Source: Nocardioides sp. W7 (GTDB lineage Bacteria; Actinomycetota; Actinomycetes; Propionibacteriales; Nocardioidaceae). Taken from it: a DNA stretch of 64,000 nucleotides. The stretch is taken from NCBI RefSeq assembly GCF_022919075.1, contig NZ_CP095078.1, positions 992,001-1,056,000 on the forward strand. The letters are read 5' to 3'. Positions 25,919 through 35,926 of the stretch are shown here, piece by piece; position 1 is the stretch's first letter, and the number at the start of each line of letters is the position of its first letter. Under the pieces are notes generated by a model. That model worked only from the letters and a program-made list of their open reading frames with translations, had not been told where the DNA came from and did no database searches. A program made the position numbers and the translations under genes.

Positions 25919-28419
25919 CCGGCCGCCCGGGGCACCGAGAGCACCATGGTCAGCCCGCCGCCGGGGGTGTCCTCGGCCGCGAGCGAGCCGCCGACCGCCT
26001 CGGTCAGCCCGCGGGCCACCGCGAGCCCCAGCCCGAGCCCGCCGGGCGAGGTGTCGTCGAGGCGCTGGAACGGCTCGAACATCCGCTCCCGCTGCTCGGG
26101 CGGTACGCCGGGCCCGCGGTCGACCACCAGGATCTCGACGGCCTCGGGGAGGACGTGGGCGAGCACCCGGACGGGCGTGCCCCCCGAGTGCCGGACGGCG
26201 TTGCCGACGAGGTTGGCGACCACCCGCTCGAGCAGGCCGGCGTCGGTCGCGACCATCGGGGCGTCCTCGTCGACCTCCAGCGAGACGGCGCCGGGCGGCT
26301 GACCGGCGACCGCGAGCGGCAGCACCTCCTCGAGGCTGCGCTCGCGCAGCTCGGGGTGCACCAGCCCGGACCGGAGGCGCGACAGGTCGAGCAGGTTGTC
26401 GATGAGCCGCTCGAGCTGCTCGGTCGAGGAGTCCACGGCCTCGACGAGCTCGGCCCGGTCGTCGGCGTCCAGGGACCCGGAGACCAGCCCGTCGACCGCC
26501 GTACGCATGGTCGCGAGGGGGGTGCGCAGGTCGTGCGAGACCGCCCGCAGCAGGGCGGTGCTGGTCGCCTCGGCGCTCTCCAGCGCCGCGGCCCGCTCCT
26601 CGCGGGAGCGCAGCCGCCGGTACTCCAGGACCAGGCTGGTCTGAACCGCGAACGCCTCCAGCACCCGCCGGTCGGTCGCGCGCAGCGGCGAGCCGCACAG
26701 CACCAGCACGTGGTCGTCGTCGACGCCGACCCGGGTGGCGCCCTCGTCGGGGGACGACGCGCACGGGGCACCGCTCGCGGCGACGACCCGCCAGCCGCCC
26801 GGTCCGCCCTGCAGCAGCGAGACGGCGTCCTGGCCGAAGGTCTCGCGCAGCCGCTCGACGATCGCCTCGGCGGTGTCCTGCCCGGTGAGCACCGAGCGGG
26901 AGAGCGCCCCCACGGTCGCGGCCTCGGCGCGGGCGCGCACCGCCTCGGCGGCCCGGCGCGAGGCGCGGTCGACGACGGTCGCCACGCCGACCGCGACGGC
27001 GACGAAGACCAGCAGCGCCACCAGGTTCTCGGGCTCGGCGATGGTGAGCCGGTTGAGCGGCGGCGTGAAGAACCAGTTCATCAGCACGAAGCCGACGAGG
27101 GCCGCCAGGAGGGCGGGCACCAGGCCGCCGACCAGCGCGACCAGCACGGTGAGGGCCAGGAACAGCAGGACGTCGAGCGGCAGCTGGTCGGGGTCGTGGA
27201 ACCGGGTGAGGAGCACCGTGAGCAGCACCGGCAGCAGAGCGCCGAGGAGCAGCCCCGCGACCTGGCGCTGCCGGCTGAGCGGGGAGAGGTACCACCGCGG
27301 CCGGCCACCCCCGCCGCTCTCGTCGTGGGTGACCAGGTGGACGTCGATCGCGCCCGCGAGCTGGGCCACCCGATCGCCGGTGGTCCCGGTGAACAGGCGT
27401 CGCAGGCGACCGTGGCGGGAGACGCCGACGACGATCATCGTGGCGTTGGCACCGGTCGCGAAGTCGACCACCGCCTCGGACACCTCCTCGCCGACGACGG
27501 AGTGGAAGGTGCCGCCCAGCGACGCGACCAGCTGCTGGGAGCGGGCGATCCGCTGGTCGTCGGTGGTCGAGATGCCGTCGGTGGCGATCACGTGCACCGC
27601 GAGCAGCTCCGAGCCGGCCGCCCGCTGGGCGAGCCGTGCGCCCCGCCGCAGCAGGGTCTCGCTCTCGGCGCCGCCGGTGACGGCGACGACGATCCGCTCC
27701 TTGGTCGGCCAGGTGTGCTCGATGCGGTGCGCGCGGCGGTAGTCGCCGAGCGCGTCGTCGACCCGGTCCGCGAGCCAGAGCAGCGCGAGCTCGCGCAGGG
27801 CGGTGAGGTTCCCGACCCGGAAGTACGACGTCAGCGACGCGTCGATGTTCTCCGGCTTGTAGATGTTGCCGTGCGCCATCCGGCGGCGCAGTGCGTCGGG
27901 GGGCATGTCGACCAGCTGGATCTGGTCGGCGGTGCGGACGACCTCGTCCGGGACGGTCTCGCGCTGGCGGACGCCGGTGATCCGCTCGACCTCGTCGTTG
28001 AGCGACTCCAGGTGCTGGATGTTGACCGTGGTGATGACGTCGATGCCGGCCGCCCGGATCTCCGCCACGTCCTGGGCGCGCTTCTCGTGCCGGCTCCCCG
28101 GCACGTTGGTGTGCGCCAGCTCGTCGACGAGTACGACGGTCGGTGCCCGGGCGATCACCGCGTCGGTGTCCATCTCGGTGAAGGTCGTCCCTCGGTAGTC
28201 GATCACCTTCCGCGGGACGACCTCCAGGTCGGCGAGCTGGCCGACGGTCTGCGCGCGGCCGTGCGTCTCGACGTACCCGACGACCACGTCGGTGCCGCGC
28301 TCGCAGCGCCGGCGGGCCTCGCCGAGCATCGCGTAGGTCTTGCCGACGCCGGGAGCGGCGCCGAGGTAGACCGTCAGCCGCCCCCGGCGCCCAGCTCCTG
28401 GATCGGCGTCCATGGTCAC
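25915..28419 (-). CDS. kdpD: KdpD sensor histidine kinase
   Basis: 834 aa. The N-terminal KdpD domain has Walker A G-A-A-P-G-V-G-K-T and V-D-E-L-A-H-T-N. A universal-stress-like domain (about 230-365) follows, then four membrane helices of the DUF4118 type (about 390-490), a GAF-like region and a histidine kinase core with S-H-D-L-R-T-P (phospho-His), the N box N-L-V-G-N-A-V and D-R-G-P-G-V. GTG 28419 overlaps the kdpC stop (GTGA); ATG 28413 is an alternative. Confidence 0.95.
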   Translation of the reverse strand: MTMDADPGAGRRGRLTVYLGAAPGVGKTYAMLGEARRRCERGTDVVVGYVETHGRAQTVGQLADLEVVPRKVIDYRGTTFTEMDTDAVIARAPTVVLVDELAHTNVPGSRHEKRAQDVAEIRAAGIDVITTVNIQHLESLNDEVERITGVRQRETVPDEVVRTADQIQLVDMPPDALRRRMAHGNIYKPENIDASLTSYFRVGNLTALRELALLWLADRVDDALGDYRRAHRIEHTWPTKERIVVAVTGGAESETLLRRGARLAQRAAGSELLAVHVIATDGISTTDDQRIARSQQLVASLGGTFHSVVGEEVSEAVVDFATGANATMIVVGVSRHGRLRRLFTGTTGDRVAQLAGAIDVHLVTHDESGGGGRPRWYLSPLSRQRQVAGLLLGALLPVLLTVLLTRFHDPDQLPLDVLLFLALTVLVALVGGLVPALLAALVGFVLMNWFFTPPLNRLTIAEPENLVALLVFVAVAVGVATVVDRASRRAAEAVRARAEAATVGALSRSVLTGQDTAEAIVERLRETFGQDAVSLLQGGPGGWRVVAASGAPCASSPDEGATRVGVDDDHVLVLCGSPLRATDRRVLEAFAVQTSLVLEYRRLRSREERAAALESAEATSTALLRAVSHDLRTPLATMRTAVDGLVSGSLDADDRAELVEAVDSSTEQLERLIDNLLDLSRLRSGLVHPELRERSLEEVLPLAVAGQPPGAVSLEVDEDAPMVATDAGLLERVVANLVGNAVRHSGGTPVRVLAHVLPEAVEILVVDRGPGVPPEQRERMFEPFQRLDDTSPGGLGLGLAVARGLTEAVGGSLAAEDTPGGGLTMVLSVPRAAG

Positions 28420-29024
28420 GATCCTGCCAGCACCGCGAGGTTCAGCTGCAGCACGTTCACTCGCGGCTCGCCCAGCACGCCGAGCGTCCGGCCCGAGGTG
28501 TGCTCCTCGACCAGCGCGCGCACGGCATCCTCCGAGAGCCCGTTGGCCGCGGCGACCCGGGGCACCTGCAGGTCGGCGTACGCCGCCGAGATGTGGGGGT
28601 CGAGGCCGGAGCCGGAGGCCGTGACCGCGTCCGCGGGGACCGCAGAGACGTCCACCCCCTCGCGCTCGGCGACGGCGGCCCGGAGCTCCTCGATCGAGGC
28701 GATCAGGTCGGGGCTCTCCGGTCCGAGGTTGGAGCCGTACGTCGAGAGCGTGTCGTAGCCGTCGCCCGCGGCGGAGGGGCGGGGCGAGAACAGCGACTCG
28801 TCGGTCACGGCCTGGCCGAGCAGCGCCGAGCCGACCGCCTCGTCGGGGTCGGTGGTGTGCGACCCGTCGGCGGTGACGAGCGACCCGCGGGACTGCCAGG
28901 GCGCGGCGACGGCGGCGACGCCGGTGACCAGCAGGGGGTAGGCGACGCCGAGGAGCAGGGTCGCGGCGAGCAGCAGCCGGAGCCCGGCCAGGCTCTGGCG
29001 GAACAGTGCGTGGAGGTCCTTCAT
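28416..29024 (-). CDS. kdpC: KdpC, potassium-transporting ATPase subunit C
   Basis: 202 aa. One N-terminal membrane helix (about 12-40, with G-V-A-Y-P-L-L-V-T-G) precedes an external domain containing S-N-L-G-P-E-S-P-D-L, D-A-V-T-A-S-G-S-G-L-D-P-H-I-S and A-A-Y-A-D-L-Q, all KdpC hallmarks. It stabilises the KdpFABC complex. It begins 2 nt after kdpB. Confidence 0.95.
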   Translation of the reverse strand: MKDLHALFRQSLAGLRLLLAATLLLGVAYPLLVTGVAAVAAPWQSRGSLVTADGSHTTDPDEAVGSALLGQAVTDESLFSPRPSAAGDGYDTLSTYGSNLGPESPDLIASIEELRAAVAEREGVDVSAVPADAVTASGSGLDPHISAAYADLQVPRVAAANGLSEDAVRALVEEHTSGRTLGVLGEPRVNVLQLNLAVLAGS

Positions 29025-29026
29025 GA

Positions 29027-31024
29027 TCACAGTCCTGGGATGAGGGAGACGACGAGGTCGAGGAGCTTGATGCCGACGAACGGGGCCACCAGGCCGCCGA
29101 CGCCGTAGAGCAGGAGGTTGCGGCGAAGCAGGTCGGAGGCCGCGGCGGGTCGGTACTTCACGCCCCGCAGCGCCAGCGGGATCAGCGCGATGATGATGAG
29201 CGCGTTGAAGATGACCGCGGAGACGATCGCGGACTCCGGCGAGGAGAGCCGCATGACGTTGAGGACGTCGAGGTCCGGGAACGCGACGACGAACATCGCG
29301 GGCAGGATCGCGAAGTACTTCGCGACGTCGTTGGCCACGGAGAACGTCGTGAGCGCGCCGCGCGTGATGAGCAGCTGCTTGCCGATCTCGACGACGTCGA
29401 TGAGCTTCGTCGGGTCGCTGTCGAGGTCGACCATGTTGCCGGCCTCCTTGGCCGCGGTCGTGCCGGTGTTCATCGCGACCCCGACGTCGGCCTGGGCCAG
29501 GGCGGGGGCGTCGTTGGTGCCGTCGCCGCACATGGCGACCATCCGGCCGCCCTGCTGCTCCTTGCGGATCAGCGCCATCTTGTCCTCCGGCGTGGCCTCC
29601 GCGAGGAAGTCGTCGACGCCGGCCTCGGCCGCGATCACCCGGGCGGTCACCGCGTTGTCGCCGGTGATCATCACGGTGCGGATGCCCATGGCGCGCAGCT
29701 CGTCGAAGCGCTCCCGGATGCCCTCCTTGACGACGTCCTTGAGGTGGATGACGCCGAGGAGCCGGGCCGGGGCCTCGCCGTGCTGCTCCGCGACCACCAG
29801 CGGGGTCCCGCCGGTGGCGCTGACCCGGTTGACGAGGTCGTCGATCTCGCCGGACGGCTCGCCGCCCGAGTCGCGCACCCACTGCACCGCGGCCGACGCG
29901 GCGCCCTTGCGGACCCGGCGCCCGTCCGCGTCCAGCCCGCTCATCCGGGTCGTGGCGCTGAACTCCACCAGGCGGGCCCCGGCCGGCACCGGCCGGCCCT
30001 CCCCGATCAGGGCGACGATGCTGCGCCCCTCGGGCGTCTCGTCGGCCAGCGAGGCGAGCAGCGCCGCGTCGAGGAGGTCCTCGCGGGCCACGCCGGTGAC
30101 GGCAAGGAGCTCGCTGGCCTGCCGGTTGCCGTAGGTGATGGTGCCGGTCTTGTCGAGGAGGAGTACGTCGACGTCGCCGGCCGCCTCCACGGCCCGGCCC
30201 GACATGGCCAGCACGTTGCGGCGTACCAGCCGGTCCATGCCGGCGATGCCGATCGCGGAGAGCAGGGCCCCGATGGTGGTCGGGATCAGGCAGACCAGCA
30301 GCGCGGTCAGGACCAGCACCGACTGCCCGGCCGAGCTGTAGTCGGCCACGAAGTAGAGCGAGGTGACGACGGTCAGGAAGACGACGGTCAGCGACGAGAG
30401 CAGCACGTTGAGGGCGATCTCGTTGGGGGTGCGCTGCCGCTCGGAGCCCTCGACCAGGGCGATCATCCGGTCCACGAAGGACCGGCCCGGCTCGGAGGTG
30501 ATCCGGACGACGATCCGGTCCGAGAGGACCACCGTGCCGCCGGTGACCGCGCTCCGGTCGCCGCCGGACTCCCGGATCACCGGTGCGGACTCGCCGGTCA
30601 CGGCCGACTCGTCGACCGAGGCGACCCCCTCGACGACGTCGCCGTCGCCGGGGATCCGCTCGCCGGCCTCGACGACCACCAGGTCGCCGGCCCGCAGCGC
30701 GGTGGACGCCACCTCCTCGAGCGAGCCGTCGGTACGACGGCGGTGCGCCGTCGTCTCCTCCTGGAGGGCCCGGAGGCTGGCCGCCTGGGCCTTGCCCCGA
30801 CCCTCGGCGACGGACTCGGCGAGGGTGCCGAAGAGCACCGTCAGCCACAGCCACACCGTCACCAGCCAGCCCATCACGCTGGGGTCGAGGACGGACAGGA
30901 CGGTGGTGAGCACGGCGCCGATCTCGACGACGAGCATCACGGGGGTGGCGACCAGCTCGCGCGGGTCGAGCTTGCGCAGGGCCCCGGGGAGGGCACCGGC
31001 GAGGTCGAGGTTCAGGGCACTCAT
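29027..31024 (-). CDS. kdpB: KdpB, P-type ATPase catalytic subunit
   Basis: 665 aa, the usual KdpB length. [10 protein letters not shown] is the actuator loop, D-K-T-G-T-I-T-Y the phosphorylation site and [10 protein letters not shown] the hinge motif. [10 protein letters not shown] is the KdpB-type M4 signature. It hydrolyses ATP to drive K+ uptake through KdpA. ATG 31024 overlaps the kdpA stop by 4 bp. Confidence 0.96.
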   Translation of the reverse strand: MSALNLDLAGALPGALRKLDPRELVATPVMLVVEIGAVLTTVLSVLDPSVMGWLVTVWLWLTVLFGTLAESVAEGRGKAQAASLRALQEETTAHRRRTDGSLEEVASTALRAGDLVVVEAGERIPGDGDVVEGVASVDESAVTGESAPVIRESGGDRSAVTGGTVVLSDRIVVRITSEPGRSFVDRMIALVEGSERQRTPNEIALNVLLSSLTVVFLTVVTSLYFVADYSSAGQSVLVLTALLVCLIPTTIGALLSAIGIAGMDRLVRRNVLAMSGRAVEAAGDVDVLLLDKTGTITYGNRQASELLAVTGVAREDLLDAALLASLADETPEGRSIVALIGEGRPVPAGARLVEFSATTRMSGLDADGRRVRKGAASAAVQWVRDSGGEPSGEIDDLVNRVSATGGTPLVVAEQHGEAPARLLGVIHLKDVVKEGIRERFDELRAMGIRTVMITGDNAVTARVIAAEAGVDDFLAEATPEDKMALIRKEQQGGRMVAMCGDGTNDAPALAQADVGVAMNTGTTAAKEAGNMVDLDSDPTKLIDVVEIGKQLLITRGALTTFSVANDVAKYFAILPAMFVVAFPDLDVLNVMRLSSPESAIVSAVIFNALIIIALIPLALRGVKYRPAAASDLLRRNLLLYGVGGLVAPFVGIKLLDLVVSLIPGL

Positions 31025-32685
31025 GACAGGGACTCCACGATCGGACCGAGGGCGAGCACCGGGACGTAGGTCAGGCCGACCACGACCAGGGCGACGCCGG
31101 TGAGGAGGGCCACGAACAGCGGCCGGTGGGTGGGCAGGGTGCCGGCGCTCGGCGGCAGCGGGCGTTGGCTCGCGAACCGCCCCGCCAGGGCGAGCACGAA
31201 CAGCATCGGCAGGAACCGCCCGAAGAGCATCAGCAGACCGAGCAGGGTGTTCCAGAACGGCGTGCCGGAGGTCAGGCCGCCGAACGAGCTGCCGTTGTTG
31301 TTCGCGGCGGAGGTCACGGCGTACAACGCCTCGGACAGGCCGTGCGGCCCCGTTTCCTGGAGCCCGGCCAGTCCGTCCGAGGCGGTGATCGCGACCGCGA
31401 TGCCGGCCAGCACCAGGATCGGCGTGGTGAGGACGTAGGCCGAGACCAGGACGATCTCGCGCTGGCCGATCTTCTTGCCGAGGTACTCCGGCGTCCGGCC
31501 GACCATCAGGCCGCACAGGAAGACCGTGACGACGGCGAGCATCAGCATGCCGTAGAGCCCGCTCCCGACGCCGCCGGGCGCGATCTCGCCGAGCATCATG
31601 TTGAACATCGCGACGCCGCCGCCAGGGGCGGTGAAGGAGTCGTGCATGGAGTTCACCGCGCCGGTCGACGTACCGGTCGTGGCGGCGCCGAACAGCGCGG
31701 ACGCGGCCTCGCCGAAGCGGGTCTCCTTTCCCTCCATGGCGGCGCCGGCCAGCTGCGGCGCGGTGCCCGGGCCGGCCAGCTCGGCCCAGGTGAGCAGGCC
31801 GATGCCGGCCGAGAGCAGGACGCCCATGACCGAGACGACGGCGATGCCCTGGCGGCGGTCCTTGACGATCAGGCCGAAGGCCCAGGCCATCGCGAACGGG
31901 ACGAGGAGCATCAGGAAGATCTCGAAGAGGTTGGTGAACGGGGTCGGGTTCTCGAACGGGTGGGCGGCGTTGACGTTGTAGAAGCCGCCGCCGTTGGTGC
32001 CGAGCTGCTTGATCGCCTCCTGGCTGGCCACCGGGCCGCCGGTGAGCACCTGGGTGGACCCGTCGAGGGTCGTCACGTCGGCGTTGCCGGCGAGGTTCTG
32101 CACGACGCCGAGGAGGACCAGCACGAGCGCGGCGAACAGCGAGATCGGGAGCAGCACCCGGAGGACGGTGCGCACCAGGTCGGTGAAGAAGCTGCCGATC
32201 CGACCCTCCCCGCCGTGGCGGGCCAGGGCGCGCGCGAACGCCGCGGCGACGGCCATGCCGACGCCGGCGGAGACGAAGTTCTGCACCGTCAGCCCGGACA
32301 TCTGCATCAGGTGGCCGAGCGCGGCCTCCCCGGAGTACCACTGCCAGTTGGTGTTGGTCACGAAGCTGACGGCCGTGTTCCAGGCGCCGTCCGCAGGCAG
32401 CGGGCCGAAGCCGAGGCTCAGCGGCAGGTGCTGCTGGAGCCGGCCGAAGGCGTACAGCGCGAGCACGCCGACGAGCGAGAAGCCGAGCACCGACATCGCG
32501 TAGCTGCGCCAGTGCTGGTCGGCGTCCGGGTCGACGCGTAGGACGCGGTACGTCGCCCGCTCGAGGCGCAGGTGCTTCGGCGACGTGTAGACGTGGGCGA
32601 GGTAGCGCCCGAGGAAGGGGACGGCGAGCGCCAGCGCGGCGACGAGCACCGCGATCTGGCCGAGGGCGGGGGCCAGGTCGCTCAC
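31021..32685 (-). CDS. kdpA: KdpA, potassium-translocating subunit
   Basis: 554 aa with about ten membrane helices. Four pore-loop-like filter repeats can be picked out: [31 protein letters not shown] and [13 protein letters not shown] 32685 is chosen because it gives the normal N-terminus and overlaps the kdpF stop (GTGA). It forms the K+ selectivity pore of the complex. Confidence 0.95.
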   Translation of the reverse strand: MSDLAPALGQIAVLVAALALAVPFLGRYLAHVYTSPKHLRLERATYRVLRVDPDADQHWRSYAMSVLGFSLVGVLALYAFGRLQQHLPLSLGFGPLPADGAWNTAVSFVTNTNWQWYSGEAALGHLMQMSGLTVQNFVSAGVGMAVAAAFARALARHGGEGRIGSFFTDLVRTVLRVLLPISLFAALVLVLLGVVQNLAGNADVTTLDGSTQVLTGGPVASQEAIKQLGTNGGGFYNVNAAHPFENPTPFTNLFEIFLMLLVPFAMAWAFGLIVKDRRQGIAVVSVMGVLLSAGIGLLTWAELAGPGTAPQLAGAAMEGKETRFGEAASALFGAATTGTSTGAVNSMHDSFTAPGGGVAMFNMMLGEIAPGGVGSGLYGMLMLAVVTVFLCGLMVGRTPEYLGKKIGQREIVLVSAYVLTTPILVLAGIAVAITASDGLAGLQETGPHGLSEALYAVTSAANNNGSSFGGLTSGTPFWNTLLGLLMLFGRFLPMLFVLALAGRFASQRPLPPSAGTLPTHRPLFVALLTGVALVVVGLTYVPVLALGPIVESLS

Positions 32686-32762
32686 CGGTCGAGGGCCCGG
32701 GTCAGGAGCGCCATCGCGACGAAGGCGAGCAGCGTCAGGGCGAGGTAGAGAAGATCGGTCAC
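32682..32762 (-). CDS. kdpF: KdpF, small membrane subunit
   Basis: 26 aa: GTG start, one hydrophobic helix ([17 protein letters not shown]) and a short T-R-A-L-D-R tail, as in KdpF. It is directly upstream of and overlaps kdpA by 4 bp. Size, hydrophobicity and position together make this call firm. KdpF stabilises the complex in the membrane. Confidence 0.88.
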   Translation of the reverse strand: MTDLLYLALTLLAFVAMALLTRALDR

Positions 32763-32802
32763 GCCCCATTCGTAGGCCCGGTCGGAGCCCCTCGCCGTGC
32801 CC

Positions 32803-32842
32803 CTTGACGGTTCCTTGACGGCCTGGCCGGGCCTCTTGACGG
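32803..32842 (-). promoter_or_regulatory. Three phased CTTGACGG boxes upstream of kdpF (candidate KdpE operator)
   Basis: CTTGACGG occurs at 32803-32810, 32814-32821 and 32835-32842; the minus-strand reading is CCGTCAAG. Start-to-start spacing is 11 and 21 bp, one and two helical turns, so all three face the same side of the DNA. They lie 41-80 bp upstream of the kdpF start. Binding by KdpE is inferred. Confidence 0.55.
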
Positions 32843-32931
32843 GATCCGGACGGGCGCGGCCGCCGCACCGGTCACCCGTCCGGTGCTGGCCCCGCCTGCC
32901 GACACCCGCGAGCAGCCCGTCCCCTGACCTG

Positions 32932-32995
32932 CGTCGAGTGACATGGATTGGCCCCTGATCCCGGGTCGAGAGGGGCCATCTGGTGGCACTCGACG
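32932..32995. repeat. Nested hairpin repeat, family C copy 2
   Basis: CGTCGAGTGACA (32932-32943) pairs with TGGCACTCGACG (32984-32995) with one mismatch. Inner TGGCCCCT (32949-32956) pairs with AGGGGCCA (32971-32978). It ends 1 nt before the stop of the PAP2-kinase gene, suggesting a terminator for it. Confidence 0.85.
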
Positions 32996-32996
32996 A

Positions 32997-34571
32997 TCAG
33001 CGGGGCACCCGCACCAGCAGCCGGCCGTGGATGCACTCCATCCGCAGCTCGCGGCCGAGTCCGATCGAGTCGCCGTCGAGCTGGCGGGGCGTGTCGGACG
33101 CGGCCCGGACGTGCACCGTCGCGCCGGTCATCCGGTTGATGGTGTCGTCGGTGCGCGAGCGCTTCGCGAGCACCCGGAAGGCGAGCGGCACCCAGGAGAG
33201 GAACCGCTGGGGGTGCAGCAGCACCACGTCGAGCTGGCCGTCGTCGATCGCGGCGTCGGGCAGCAGCGGCATGCCGGCCTGCAGCGAGCCGACGTTGCCG
33301 ACCACCACGGTGCGGGCCCGGTGCTTGGTGAACGGCGCGCCGTCGACCGAGACCTCGACCCGGACGGCGGGGAACATCAACGCCTTGAGACCCGAGAGGA
33401 CGTAGGCCATCCAGCCGACCCGCTTCTTCAGGTCCTCGTTGACGCCCTCCATGATCGCGGCGTCGAAGCCCATGCCGGCCATCACCATGAAGTGCGTGGT
33501 CTCGAAGCCGTCGCCGCTGACCTTGACCAGATCGATGGCCCGGTCCTGGCCGTGCAGGCCGATGTCGATGGCCGAGCGCAGGTAGAGCGGGATGTCGAGG
33601 TTGCGGGCGAGCAGGTTGCCGGTGCCGGCGGGGATGATGCCCACCGGGATGCCGGTGCCGGCGAGCTCGGAGCACACCTCGCGCACCGTGCCGTCGCCGC
33701 CGCAGACCAGCACCAGGTCGGCGCCGGCGACCGCGGCCGCCTCGGCCATCCCCGTGCCGGGGTCCTCGATGGTGGTGAGGTGCCAGGTCGGCTCGTTCCA
33801 GCCGGCCTCGGCCGCCATCGTGGACACGACGGACTGGAAGGCGCCGACGTCCTCGACCTTGATCGGGTTGAGGATGACCGCCAGCTGGCGGGTGGAGCTG
33901 AACACCTCGGGGAGCGGCTCGATGCTCATCGCGATGCTCCTCGGCAGCGGGCTGTAGACCGCCAGGCCCAGGAGTACGGTGCCGGCCCCGAGCAGCACCC
34001 CGCCGACGACGTCGGAGGGGTAGTGCCGCCCGAGCAGGACCCGGTCGAGACAGGCCAGGGCCGTGGCCAGCACGCCGGCGACGTACACGACCCGGCGCAC
34101 GCTCGAGCGGCGTACCAGCATCAGCACCAGCACGCACAGCACCCCGGCCAGCGCGGCGGTCATGGAGGCGTGGCCGGAGGGGAAGGACCGGCTGGTCAGC
34201 AGGTGCGTCGGGTCCTGCCACTCGGGCCGGTCCCGGCCGAACCCGACCTTGACCAGGTGCGTGACGACGCGGGTCACCACGAGCACACCGAGGGCGTACG
34301 CCGCCGCCCGCCGGTGGCCCTTCAGCACCATCGCGAGGGTGATGACGGCCGCGATCAGGAGCATGCCGAGGTCGCCGAAGGCCAGCTCGACCCCGCGCAG
34401 CAGGTGCCGCAGCCAGCCCTCGTCGGTCGCCCAGGCGGAGGCCGGGTCGCCGCGGTCGTCGACCCGGACGAGCGGTCCCCAGTCCTGGCTGACGGCCAGG
34501 GCGATCCCCGCGAAGGCGAGGTAGCACAGGACGGCCCAGCTCAGGAGCACGACTCGGGGACGATCCAGCAC
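32997..34571 (-). CDS. PAP2 phosphatase - diacylglycerol kinase fusion
   Basis: 524 aa. The N-terminal half (1-215) has about six membrane helices and the three PAP2 motifs: K-V-G-F-G-R-D-R-P, P-S-G-H and the third as C-L-D-R-V-L-L-G-R-H-Y-P-S-D. The C-terminal half is a DAGK/sphingosine-kinase catalytic domain with N-P-I-K near residue 238, G-G-D-G-T-V-R-E and P-A-G-T-G-N-L-L-A-R-N. One chain therefore carries a lipid-phosphate phosphatase and a lipid kinase, chemically opposed activities. A CATACT box 6 nt before GTG 34571 supports this start. Confidence 0.88.
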   Translation of the reverse strand: MLDRPRVVLLSWAVLCYLAFAGIALAVSQDWGPLVRVDDRGDPASAWATDEGWLRHLLRGVELAFGDLGMLLIAAVITLAMVLKGHRRAAAYALGVLVVTRVVTHLVKVGFGRDRPEWQDPTHLLTSRSFPSGHASMTAALAGVLCVLVLMLVRRSSVRRVVYVAGVLATALACLDRVLLGRHYPSDVVGGVLLGAGTVLLGLAVYSPLPRSIAMSIEPLPEVFSSTRQLAVILNPIKVEDVGAFQSVVSTMAAEAGWNEPTWHLTTIEDPGTGMAEAAAVAGADLVLVCGGDGTVREVCSELAGTGIPVGIIPAGTGNLLARNLDIPLYLRSAIDIGLHGQDRAIDLVKVSGDGFETTHFMVMAGMGFDAAIMEGVNEDLKKRVGWMAYVLSGLKALMFPAVRVEVSVDGAPFTKHRARTVVVGNVGSLQAGMPLLPDAAIDDGQLDVVLLHPQRFLSWVPLAFRVLAKRSRTDDTINRMTGATVHVRAASDTPRQLDGDSIGLGRELRMECIHGRLLVRVPR

Positions 34572-34577
34572 CGGGCA

Positions 34578-34583
34578 AGTATG
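34578..34583 (-). promoter_or_regulatory. -10 box, leaderless start of PAP2-kinase gene
   Basis: CATACT on the minus strand, 6 nt before GTG 34571. Confidence 0.45.
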
Positions 34584-34627
34584 ACCAAGGGACCGTTACT
34601 CGCGTGAAGCGCGGGAGGCCACCCCGA

Positions 34628-34633
34628 TAGCCT
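34628..34633 (+). promoter_or_regulatory. -10 box, leaderless start of serS
   Basis: TAGCCT, 6 nt before ATG 34640. Confidence 0.55.
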
Positions 34634-34639
34634 GGCGAC

Positions 34640-35926
34640 ATGATCGACCCCCGCATCCTCCGAGAAGACCCCGACCGCGTGCGCGCCGCCCAGGCCAAGC
34701 GCGGACTGTCCGACGAGGTAGTCGACCGCGCCCTGTCCGCCGACACCGCGCGCCGCCGCGCGATCGGCGACTACGAGGCCAAGCGGGCCGAGCAGAAGCA
34801 GCTCGGGAAGCTGATCCCGCAGGCCCAGGGCGAGGAGAAGCAGGCCCTGCTCGCCCAGACCAAGACCCTCGCCGCCGAGGTCAAGGCCGCCGAGGCCGCC
34901 CAGGCCGCCGCCGACGAGGCGTGGAACGACGCGCTGCTCTCGATGCCGAACCTCGCCTCCGACGAGACCCCGACCGGCGGCGAGGACGACTTCGTGGTCC
35001 TCGAGACGGTGGGCACGCCCCGCGACTTCGCCGCCGACGGCTTCGAGCCGCGCGACCACATCGAGCTCGGCAAGATCCTGGGCGCGATCGACATCGAGCG
35101 GGGCGCCAAGGTCTCGGGCAGCCGCTTCTACTTCCTCACCGGCGTCGGCGCCCAGCTGGAGTTCGCGCTCATCAACCTGGCGATGGAGCTGGCCCGCAAC
35201 GCCGGCTTCACCCAGGTGATCGCGCCAGCCCTGGTGCGCCCGCGGGCCATGGACGGCACCGGCTTCCTCGGCCAGGCCGCCGACGACGTCTACAAGATCG
35301 AGGGCGACGACCTCTACCTGGTCGGCACGGCCGAGGTGCCGATGGCGGCGTACCACTCCGACGAGATCCTCGACGGCGCCTCGCTGCCGCTGCGCTACGC
35401 CGCGTTCAGCCCGTGCTTCCGCAAGGAGGCGGGCTCGCACGGCAAGGACACCAAGGGCATCATCCGGGTGCACTGGTTCGACAAGGTCGAGATGTTCGTC
35501 TACACGACCACCGAGGACTCGTACGCCGAGCACCAGCGGCTGCTGGGCTGGGAGAAGGAGTTCCTCGACAAGCTGGAGCTGGCCTACCGGGTGATCGACG
35601 TGGCGGCCGGCGACCTCGGCCTGTCCGCGATCCGCAAGTTCGACTGCGAGGCGTGGATCCCCACTCAGGGCAAGTACCGCGAGCTCACCTCGACCTCGAA
35701 CTGCACCGAGTTCCAGACCCGCCGCCTGGACACCCGGGCCCGCTTCGACGGCACCACCAAGCCGATCTCGACGCTCAACGGCACGCTGTGCGCGATGACC
35801 CGCACTATCGTGGCGATCCTGGAGACCCACCAGCAGGCCGACGGCTCGGTCCGCGTGCCCGAGGCGCTGCGGCCGCACCTGGGCGGCCTCGAGGTGCTGA
35901 AGCCGGTGGGAGGTCTCGGTGGCTGA
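34640..35926 (+). CDS. serS: Serine--tRNA ligase
   Basis: 428 aa, full length. It has the N-terminal tRNA-binding coiled coil (about 25-110, Lys/Ala/Glu-rich) and a class II catalytic core: motif 1 around I-A-P-A-L-V-R-P, motif 2 [11 protein letters not shown], motif 3 [11 protein letters not shown]. It charges tRNA-Ser, two genes for which occur at 49.6 and 50.9 kb. It starts a run of tightly overlapping genes. Confidence 0.97.
   Translation: MIDPRILREDPDRVRAAQAKRGLSDEVVDRALSADTARRRAIGDYEAKRAEQKQLGKLIPQAQGEEKQALLAQTKTLAAEVKAAEAAQAAADEAWNDALLSMPNLASDETPTGGEDDFVVLETVGTPRDFAADGFEPRDHIELGKILGAIDIERGAKVSGSRFYFLTGVGAQLEFALINLAMELARNAGFTQVIAPALVRPRAMDGTGFLGQAADDVYKIEGDDLYLVGTAEVPMAAYHSDEILDGASLPLRYAAFSPCFRKEAGSHGKDTKGIIRVHWFDKVEMFVYTTTEDSYAEHQRLLGWEKEFLDKLELAYRVIDVAAGDLGLSAIRKFDCEAWIPTQGKYRELTSTSNCTEFQTRRLDTRARFDGTTKPISTLNGTLCAMTRTIVAILETHQQADGSVRVPEALRPHLGGLEVLKPVGGLGG

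Noticed and set aside
26155..28758. Long open frame on the plus strand opposite kdpD
   Set aside because: Asp/Gly/Arg/Val-rich shadow of kdpD with no recognisable motif.
29027..32341. Extended 1104-codon reading of kdpB
   Set aside because: The first 440 codons are an out-of-frame reading of kdpA. The true start is ATG 31024.
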